Source: Bradyrhizobium sp. MOS002
GTDB lineage: Bacteria > Pseudomonadota > Alphaproteobacteria > Rhizobiales > Xanthobacteraceae
NCBI RefSeq assembly: GCF_003020115.1
Contig: NZ_PYFX01000029.1
Location: 1-37,960 of the forward strand
DNA: 37,960 nucleotides
Direction of reading: 5' to 3'
In this document: piece after piece, positions 33,601-37,960 of the stretch
Numbering within the stretch: the first letter of the stretch is position 1
Layout of the letters: every line of letters starts with the position of its first letter
The notes under the pieces: generated by a model
The model's input: only the letters and a program-made list of their open reading frames with translations
Databases searched by the model: none
What the model was told of the DNA's origin: nothing
Program-made: the position numbers and the translations under genes

Positions 33601-34214
33601 ACACCGGCAGCGGAATTCCCGCCAACATGCTGGCCAGGGTGTTCGACCCCTTCTTCACCTCGAAGGGACCGGGCAAGGGCACCGGACTCGGCCTTTCGAT
33701 GGTCTACGGCTTCATCAAGCAGTCCGCGGGCCATATCAAGATCTACAGCGAGGAAGACCACGGCACTACGATCAAGATGTACCTGCCGCCCGGCAAGACG
33801 CCGACGGTGGTCGGCGACAGCGTGACGCCGGCGACCATCGAGGGCGGACACGAGACGATCCTGGTGGTCGAGGACGACCGGCTGGTGCGCGACTACGTGC
33901 TGGCACAGCTGCATTCGCTCGGTTACGTCACCTTGCAGGCCGCGAACGCCGCGGAGGCGCTCGCAATCGTCGCCGCCGGAAAACCGTTCGACCTCCTGTT
34001 CACCGACGTCATCATGCCCGGCAAGATGAACGGACGGCAGCTCGCCGACGAACTGCAGAGAACGCGTCCCGATCTCAAGGTGCTCTACACGTCCGGCTAT
34101 ACCGAGAACGCGATCATCCATCACGGCCGGCTGGACTCGGGCGTTCTGCTGCTGGCGAAGCCCTATCGTAAATCGGATCTGGCGCGAACCATCCGCAAGG
34201 CGCTCAACGGGTGA
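30624..34214 (+). CDS. Hybrid sensor histidine kinase: Cache, HAMP, PAS x3, HisKA, HATPase, receiver
   Basis: A 1196-aa protein, start ATG at 30624 with AGGA upstream. Order: TM1 about 33-56, a periplasmic Cache-like sensor about 60-345, TM2 about 350-373, HAMP about 374-430, PAS about 445-560, 570-690 and 700-815, and HisKA with phospho-acceptor His839 in GGVAHDFNN. HATPase follows at about 930-1060 (LNLALNARDAMPGGG, DTGSGIPANML, GTGLGLSMVYGF). A C-terminal receiver has Asp1128 in LLFTDVIMPG. The periplasmic sensor plus three PAS domains suggests several inputs. Output is probably through the coupled receiver and perhaps the convergent FixJ-type regulator. The ligand is unknown. Confidence 0.95.
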   Translation: MSAPAADDKSLHSVPTEHGHGHSGSGANFPMTLATRLAIAMILLVAVTVAAVGWLGYRNITQAVIPRVLERIEAQSSLLATHLESYVAGARGDLLGYRSAAAINGLIRAHVGGGIDALDGVSEQTWRERIATRFAAEIDAKPSYGQFRIIGLDDDQRELVRVDRAGPNGTARIVPDGELERKRERTYFQETIRLAPGEIYVSPVDLATRQGGTTDPHIPTLRVATPLFTPDSKPFGIIIANIDMRPALDRVRSTASAGGDIYVVNSRGDYLVHPDRAREFGALHGNDWRRDFPFFAARAGLPQGSTQLTSDRSGRPSGAAIAPALLAGEEWLAVIETAPASVFSRVPAAIQKTSSLVGLLAVLAAALLAVLLARSLTWPIGRLTAAVEAIGSGRHADIPVDASGETGVLARAFAQMVEETRAKTAALEREIEEHRRTEAARSHHEARERLFSAAVESSDDAIVMQSLDAIITGWNAAAERLYGYSANEAIGKSTSIIVPPDRREQGKDYLQRIARGEPIERFETVRLRKDGTPFEISLSLSPIKGPSGEIIGASGTARSLTEARRAERALQHQLEERRQIFETSQDLIMVMDARGHIAQISPSSEAILGYRPEQMIGRSGADFIHPAHLDQSRDEMRALRRGERPRLADTRCFHKDGHEVWLSWLASWSEQAKRFFFVGRDMTEARLAQESLRESERLARNIVETSLDAFVQTDETGGILNWNSQAEQLFGWHRDEVLGKNTIDLIVAESERERVRTGLKHFLENEDGRTLNRRRELMCRRRDGKEFKAELSVTALKRREGLLFNVFYRDLTDKIAADERIRHAEKMEAVGQLTGGVAHDFNNILTVITGTIEILADAVAKEPELAAITKMIDEAAGRGAELTQHLLAFARKQPLQPREIDVNALIIDTAKLLRPTLGEQIHIESVFEDESCVATVDPSQLTTAILNLALNARDAMPGGGKLIVETRAAYLDEVYASVNDVPPGHYVLIAVSDTGSGIPANMLARVFDPFFTSKGPGKGTGLGLSMVYGFIKQSAGHIKIYSEEDHGTTIKMYLPPGKTPTVVGDSVTPATIEGGHETILVVEDDRLVRDYVLAQLHSLGYVTLQAANAAEALAIVAAGKPFDLLFTDVIMPGKMNGRQLADELQRTRPDLKVLYTSGYTENAIIHHGRLDSGVLLLAKPYRKSDLARTIRKALNG

Positions 34215-34224
34215 TGTGAGGACC

Positions 34225-34303
34225 CGTAGCCCGGGTGAGCGAAGCGATACCCGGGAACACGACGAGCCAAGTCGCGGATGTCGCTTCGCTCATCCGGGCT
34301 ACG
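34225..34303. repeat. Intergenic palindromic repeat, family B-like, copy 3
   Basis: A 79-bp inverted repeat with arms CGTAGCCCGGGTGAGCGAAGC and GCTTCGCTCATCCGGGCTACG. It shares the CGTAG...CTACG plan and GCGAAGC units with the copies at 12131 and 15256 but differs in arm sequence. It sits between the convergent kinase and regulator genes, where a two-way terminator would be useful. Confidence 0.8.
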
Positions 34304-34321
34304 AAATATCACCCACGGAAT

Positions 34322-34957
34322 TTACGACGCGCGCTGCGCCGCGGTCATCACGATCCGGATCAGATCGGCGGCATTGCGCGCACCGAGCTTCTTCATGATG
34401 TTGGCGCGGTGGTCCTCGATGGTGCGCGGGCTGATGCCCAGCGTGCGGCCGGCCTCTTTGTTGGAGGCGCCGGCGGCGAACTGCTCGAGCACCTCGCGCT
34501 CCCTGCGCGTCAACGGCTCGCGCCCGGGGAAATGCAGCGAGCCGAATTTCGGCGCCGCGTTCTCCGACTGCCTGCGTGCATAGGCACCGATCGCCTCGTC
34601 GAGCCGGCCGACGATCTCGCTGCCGCGGAACGGCTTCTCGATGAAGTCGAGCGCGCCGCTCTTGATCGCTCCCACCGCCATCGCGATATCGCCCTGTCCG
34701 GAGATCATGAAGATCGGTGCCGGATAGTCTTCGCCGTGCAGCTCCTTAAGAATATCGAGGCCCGACTTGCCGGGAATGTGCACGTCGAGCAGGACCGCTG
34801 CAGGTGTGCGGCTTCGCGCGACGGAGAGCAATGCTGCACCGTCCGCAAAACAGATCACCTCATAGCCCGCCGCCTTCAACACCATCGACAAGGTGTCGCG
34901 AACGGCAGCGTCGTCGTCGACCACGAAGATTTCACCGCGAGAGCTTTGTTCGGCCAT
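34322..34957 (-). CDS. FixJ/NarL-type response regulator
   Basis: A 211-aa protein from the ATG at 34957 (a GTG three codons upstream is possible). The receiver domain at 1-125 has Asp58 (LLDVHIPG), an acidic pocket at VDDDAA and Lys near 108 (IEKPF). The LuxR-type helix-turn-helix at about 145-205 reads LTRREREVLEQFAAGASNKEAGRTLGISPRTIEDHR. The layout matches FixJ-like regulators, which dimerise on phosphorylation and bind inverted repeats. It is convergent with the hybrid kinase, so the pair may form a phosphorelay. The palindrome at 35033-35046, 76 bp upstream of its start, could be its own operator. Confidence 0.93.
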   Translation of the reverse strand: MAEQSSRGEIFVVDDDAAVRDTLSMVLKAAGYEVICFADGAALLSVARSRTPAAVLLDVHIPGKSGLDILKELHGEDYPAPIFMISGQGDIAMAVGAIKSGALDFIEKPFRGSEIVGRLDEAIGAYARRQSENAAPKFGSLHFPGREPLTRREREVLEQFAAGASNKEAGRTLGISPRTIEDHRANIMKKLGARNAADLIRIVMTAAQRAS

Positions 34958-35032
34958 GTGCCACACATCCGGTTGGCATGAAGGACTCGCGTCCGCCCCA
35001 ACCGTTATGGCGTTCGGCGCGGATTCGGCCCA

Positions 35033-35046
35033 CCGTATTTGTACGG
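35033..35046. promoter_or_regulatory. Palindrome CCGTATTTGTACGG, candidate operator
   Basis: This is the exact reverse complement of the site at 5157-5170. It lies between the divergent FixJ-type gene and the 103-aa gene, 39 bp before the latter's TTG. A NarL/FixJ-type dimer site is one possibility; the binder is not known. Confidence 0.5.
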
Positions 35047-35085
35047 GACATGGACTTAACGCACAAGTAGCGGCAAGGAGCCTAA

Positions 35086-35397
35086 TTGCTGGGGACGGAG
35101 AATATCCATGCTAATTTGGCCGCCGCGCCGCCTCCCGTCGCAATGCCCGAAATTCAGAGCCGTGAACTGATTGCGGCTGACCTTCGCATGCTGATCTCGC
35201 AGATCGAGACCAGCATGCGCCGGACCGCCACAGTCATGGATCAAGAACACGGAAGCGATCCCGAAGGTTCCGCCGAGGTCTTCTTGCTCGACGACGTCAC
35301 ACCCCGGTATGCCACGGCGATCGCCGCTCTCGACGCCCGCCGGGCCGGCCTTGGCCACGCGCTGGAATGCCTGTCGGAATCCGGCAATACGCCGTAG
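35086..35397 (+). CDS. Small hypothetical protein, 103 aa, TTG start
   Basis: The frame opens at a TTG at 35086, preceded by AAGGAG (35075-35080) with five bases of spacing, whereas the in-frame ATG at 35143 has no ribosome binding site. The TTG is therefore preferred; from the ATG it would be 84 aa. The protein is soluble, with a helical segment (ELIAADLRMLISQIETSMRR) and a C-terminal helix (TAIAALDARRAGLGHALECL). It resembles no family I know. It is divergent from the FixJ-type regulator with one candidate operator between, and is convergent with the receiver gene at 35452-35955. Confidence 0.7.
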   Translation: MLGTENIHANLAAAPPPVAMPEIQSRELIAADLRMLISQIETSMRRTATVMDQEHGSDPEGSAEVFLLDDVTPRYATAIAALDARRAGLGHALECLSESGNTP

Positions 35398-35451
35398 CTC
35401 GCGACCGCTGCGGCGCCGATGGCCGCATTTCATCGCATGGCGGGCCGCGGC

Positions 35452-35955
35452 TCAGGCGCGGTGCCGCTCCACGATCGCGTCGGTCGCGACACCACCCCAG
35501 GTGTGGATCGCCGGCAAGCCCATCGCGGTTTTGCCGAGATTGGCGAGGCTGATGCGCAATGCGGCCAGATCCAGCGGCTTGGGCAGGCTCTGGAGTTCGA
35601 TCCCGACGGAACGGGCGAAGCTTCGGGCGGCGCTGCGGCGCTTGCCGTCCATGCCGCTGATGACGATCACGGCGCCGCCAAATTTCGCCTTGGCCATTTC
35701 GCCCAGCACGTCGATGCCGTCGCCATCCTCCAGCACGAGATCGAGTGTCACGCAGTCGAAGCGCGCAGTGCGCAGTTTTTCGATCGCTTCGGCCACGGAC
35801 GGCGCCACGGTGACTTCGTGGCCGGCCTGCTTGGCCGCGACAGTGATCAGACTGCGCTGCGTGGCGTCGTCATCGACCACCAGAAGCTGAAGTGCGCGCC
35901 GCTCGGCGCCGCCGGGAAGGTTTGACGGGAGAGAGGAGAAGGAGCTTCTGGGCAT
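35452..35955 (-). CDS. Receiver-domain protein with N- and C-terminal tails
   Basis: A 167-aa protein. A 22-residue tail precedes a receiver domain (LLVVDDDATQRS), with phospho-acceptor Asp72 in TLDLVLEDGDG, Ser100 in VIVISG and Lys126 in LPKPLD. A C-terminal tail of about 40 residues follows (GLPAIHTWGGVATDAI) without a recognised output motif. AGGAT lies before the ATG at 35955. It lies downstream of the che genes on the same strand, separated by about 140 bp, and may take phosphate from CheA or from the hybrid kinase. Confidence 0.88.
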   Translation of the reverse strand: MPRSSFSSLPSNLPGGAERRALQLLVVDDDATQRSLITVAAKQAGHEVTVAPSVAEAIEKLRTARFDCVTLDLVLEDGDGIDVLGEMAKAKFGGAVIVISGMDGKRRSAARSFARSVGIELQSLPKPLDLAALRISLANLGKTAMGLPAIHTWGGVATDAIVERHRA

Positions 35956-36096
35956 TGCCGTATCCTGAGATTGAGACCGGCAATGGATACACGGTTCGCG
36001 CTTAGGCGACGTAAAGGCGCTACGGCAAATTCAGTCGGATGTTTCAGCAAATGTGAACCAAGGTCGCGGAAAACGGCGACGGGACGCACGTGAAGA

Positions 36097-36414
36097 TCAC
36101 GCCGCCTCGTCACGGCCACCGACGGCGCCGCGCTTCTTCCGGTTCTTGCCACGCAGGAATTGGATGTCCATTTCGACGCCGTTGACGCGCACCAGTTCGC
36201 AGCGGCGGTAGGCAAGGCCGGTGGACGACAGCAGCAGGAAGAACTCTTTCAGGTTCAGGCCCTGGATCGAGCCTTCCACCGTCAGGACGGCGTCGGTGTC
36301 GGAGATCGCGTTGAGCTTGCAGTCGCGGCGCCAAGTGCCGTCGATGGCCATGATGCAGACATCATAGCCGCGACTGAACGTCACGCGTTCCGCGCCCTTG
36401 CCATCCTCGGCCAT
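36097..36414 (-). CDS. PilZ-like domain protein with degenerate motifs
   Basis: A 105-aa protein starting 2 bp after the CheR stop codon. It is a compact beta-rich domain. The first c-di-GMP motif is R10-x4-R15 (ERVTFSR) rather than RxxxR. The second, usually (D/N)xSxxG, reads AISDTDA, so both glycine positions and the acidic residue differ. The C-terminus is basic (RGKNRKKRGAVGGR). Canonical PilZ domains bind c-di-GMP and alter flagellar or polysaccharide output. Binding by this copy is doubtful. Placement in the che cluster suggests a motility-related protein partner. Confidence 0.7.
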   Translation of the reverse strand: MAEDGKGAERVTFSRGYDVCIMAIDGTWRRDCKLNAISDTDAVLTVEGSIQGLNLKEFFLLLSSTGLAYRRCELVRVNGVEMDIQFLRGKNRKKRGAVGGRDEAA

Positions 36415-36416
36415 GC

Positions 36417-37298
36417 CTATCGTCCTGCCATGACCGCGACGCGCGGCGCTGCGCCGGCAAGAGCCGGCTTGGCGGCCGCGGCACGCGGGTCGTTCGGCTT
36501 GTAGAGACCGCGCCGCTCCGGAATCGGCCTGAATGTGTCGGTCAGTCCGACCACCGTTTCGGCCGCGCCCAGCACCAGGAAACCGTCTCCCTCGATCTGG
36601 CGAGCCAGGCGGTTGAAGATGTTGATCTTGGTGTCCTGATCGAAATAGATCAGCACGTTGCGGCAGAAGATGACGTCGAAGGTGCCGAGCTGAGCGAAAT
36701 CGTGCAGCAGATTGAGCTGCCGGTGCTGGATCATCGCCCGCAGTTCGGGATTGATCTGCCAGGTCTCGCCGGTCTGCTTGAAATATTTCATCAGCATCTG
36801 GATCGGCAGGCCGCGCTGCACTTCGAACTGGCTGTAGATCCCGGCCTTGGCCTTCTCGAGCACCTCCTGCGAGAGGTCGGTCGCGATGATCTCGACGCGC
36901 CAGCCGGTCAGGGCCGCACCCATCTCCTTCAGGCTCATCGCCAGCGAATAGGGCTCCTGTCCGGTCGAGCCGGCGGCGCACCAGATGCGCACGCTGCGGC
37001 GGCCGGCGCGCGCCTTGATGATCTCCGGCATGATGGTGTCGCGGAAATGATCGAACGGGACCTTGTCGCGAAAGAAGAAAGTCTCGTTGGTGGTCATCGC
37101 CTCGACCACGCTGGTGACGAGCGCGCCCGAGCCAGCGCCTTGCAGCTTCTGCACGAGCTCGCCGATGCCGGGGATGCCGGCCTTGCGCGCCAGCGGCAAC
37201 AGCCGGCTTTCAATCAGATATTGCTTGTCTGCGGACAGATCGAGCCCGGAATGATCCCTCAGGAACTTACGCAGATACTCATACTCGGTCGGGGTCAC
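36417..37298 (-). CDS. cheR: Chemotaxis protein methyltransferase CheR
   Basis: The frame is open to 37331, but GAGAGG seven bases before a GTG at 37298 marks the likely start, giving 293 aa. An N-terminal helical domain (TEYEYLRKFLRDHSGLDL) precedes the SAM-dependent methyltransferase domain, with RIWCAAGSTGQEPYSLAM (SAM binding), ATDLSQEVLEKA and FDVIFCRNVLIYFD. CheR methylates glutamates of chemoreceptors during adaptation. Residues after about 270 are a Pro/Ala-rich tail. It follows cheY by 59 bp and precedes the PilZ-like gene. The CheB methylesterase usually found nearby is not between these genes. Confidence 0.94.
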   Translation of the reverse strand: MTPTEYEYLRKFLRDHSGLDLSADKQYLIESRLLPLARKAGIPGIGELVQKLQGAGSGALVTSVVEAMTTNETFFFRDKVPFDHFRDTIMPEIIKARAGRRSVRIWCAAGSTGQEPYSLAMSLKEMGAALTGWRVEIIATDLSQEVLEKAKAGIYSQFEVQRGLPIQMLMKYFKQTGETWQINPELRAMIQHRQLNLLHDFAQLGTFDVIFCRNVLIYFDQDTKINIFNRLARQIEGDGFLVLGAAETVVGLTDTFRPIPERRGLYKPNDPRAAAAKPALAGAAPRVAVMAGR

Positions 37299-37357
37299 GG
37301 ATGGGCCTCTCAGAAGCTGTACTGGGAACACTCTGGCTGGAACACTCCGCCAGACAC

Positions 37358-37744
37358 TCAGACCATCGCTTGTCCGACCGGGATCAAGCCGACTTCAGCG
37401 AATTTGTCGGCGATGATGTCTTTGTCGAAGGGCTTCATGATGTACTCGTTGGCGCCGCCGCTGAGCGCCTGAGCGATATGAGCCACGTTGTTTTCGGTGG
37501 TGCAGAACACGACCTTGGGCTGGTCGCCGCCCGGCAGGCGGCGCATGTGGCCCATGAACTCGAAGCCGTCCATCACCGGCATGTTCCAGTCCAGCAGCAC
37601 AGCGTCGGGTAGCTTCTGTTGACAGACCTCGAGCGCCTTGGAGCCGTCCTCGGCCTCCGTGACTTCGAATTCCAGGCCTTCCAGGATCCGGCGTGCGATC
37701 TTGCGCACGACGCTGGAATCATCGACCACCAAACACGTCTTCAT
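37358..37744 (-). CDS. cheY: Chemotaxis response regulator CheY
   Basis: A 128-aa single receiver domain from the ATG at 37744. The acidic pocket is at 8-10 (VVDDSS), phospho-acceptor Asp52 in LLDWNMPVMDG, Thr82-83 in CTTEN and Lys104 in IMKPFD. CheY takes phosphate from CheA and binds the flagellar switch. The sequence DGFEFMGHMRRL is typical of the alphaproteobacterial CheY of this type. It lies directly after cheW, with about 31 bp between. Confidence 0.94.
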   Translation of the reverse strand: MKTCLVVDDSSVVRKIARRILEGLEFEVTEAEDGSKALEVCQQKLPDAVLLDWNMPVMDGFEFMGHMRRLPGGDQPKVVFCTTENNVAHIAQALSGGANEYIMKPFDKDIIADKFAEVGLIPVGQAMV

Positions 37745-37775
37745 TTTGGTTCTCCGGCTTCGATGTTTTTGGGGC

Positions 37776-37960
37776 TCACGCAGCCATCTGCACTTCGGTC
37801 TTGAGCTCGAGGACGCGATCGACGTCGAGGACGACCATGAGCTGGCCGTCGAGACGGTGGACACCGCCTGCGAGCTTGGCCATGCGGGGGTCGAGATTGA
37901 CGGGGTTTTCTTCCATGCCGTCCTCGGCGAGCCGCAGCACTTCGCCGATCTGGTCGATCA
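37776..37960 (-). CDS. cheW: Chemotaxis coupling protein CheW, C-terminal part (gene runs off the right edge)
   Basis: The last 60 codons are present. The residues read IDQIGEVLRLAEDGMEENP, then LDPRMAKLAGGVHRLDGQ and LMVVLDVDRVLELKTE, the C-terminal SH3-like half of CheW, which links chemoreceptors to CheA. The 5' part lies beyond the window. By orientation it is upstream of cheY, and cheA is expected further upstream. Confidence 0.88.
   Translation of the reverse strand, partial: IDQIGEVLRLAEDGMEENPVNLDPRMAKLAGGVHRLDGQLMVVLDVDRVLELKTEVQMAA

Noticed and set aside
1..37960. CRISPR arrays, tRNA/rRNA genes, prophage or transposase genes
   Set aside because: No regularly spaced direct repeats, tRNA-like cloverleaf, rRNA segment or transposase/integrase motif was noticed. 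The repeats present are isolated inverted repeats.

Overview
The window looks like a chromosomal segment of a Bradyrhizobium-like alphaproteobacterium. This rests on high GC, dense paralogous signalling genes, a che cluster, and intergenic hairpin repeats of types I associate with Bradyrhizobium (GTCGTCCCGGCGAAGGCCGG, CATTGCGAGCGCAGCGAAGC, CGTAGGGTGGATTAGC). No tRNA, rRNA, CRISPR array, insertion sequence or phage gene was seen. The host assignment is by style, not by a database match.

Layout. 1-5 kb: start of an off-window gene at the left edge, a membrane-anchored LysM protein, an exported hypothetical protein, and a Cache-PAS-GGDEF-EAL protein. 5-9 kb: AraC regulator, a decayed alpha/beta-hydrolase fragment, an NDH-2-like flavoprotein and an MBL-fold hydrolase. 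9-12 kb: three very small genes (58, 40 and 50 aa), an exported beta-propeller lactonase-like protein and an orphan HlyD-type adaptor. 12-16 kb: a caspase-fold protein with Tyr and Ser where the His-Cys dyad should be, an unrecognised 575-aa protein with a DCDTTA motif, and an exported SNase-like protein lacking the catalytic Glu. 16-23 kb: a class V aminotransferase, an MBOAT/SGNH-like pair on the minus strand, and oligopeptidase B.

22.9-30.0 kb is the most coherent system. A minus-strand operon encodes a binding protein, an ATPase, a permease, an IlvD/Edd dehydratase, an RraA-type aldolase and a TAT-exported SMP-30 lactonase. It is divergent from a GntR/FCD regulator. A 26-bp near-perfect palindrome (core CACTAATGCATTAGTG) lies in the divergent promoter. 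I infer a substrate-induced pathway for a sugar lactone or sugar acid: periplasmic lactone opening, import by an SsuABC/TauABC-type transporter, dehydration to a 2-keto-3-deoxy acid, then aldol cleavage.

30-38 kb is signalling: a stand-alone receiver overlapping a 1196-aa hybrid histidine kinase, a convergent FixJ-type response regulator, a small hypothetical gene with a TTG start, another receiver, and a minus-strand cheW-cheY-cheR-PilZ cluster that runs off the right edge. The same 14-bp palindrome (CCGTACAAATACGG) precedes the AraC gene and lies between the FixJ-type regulator and the small hypothetical gene.
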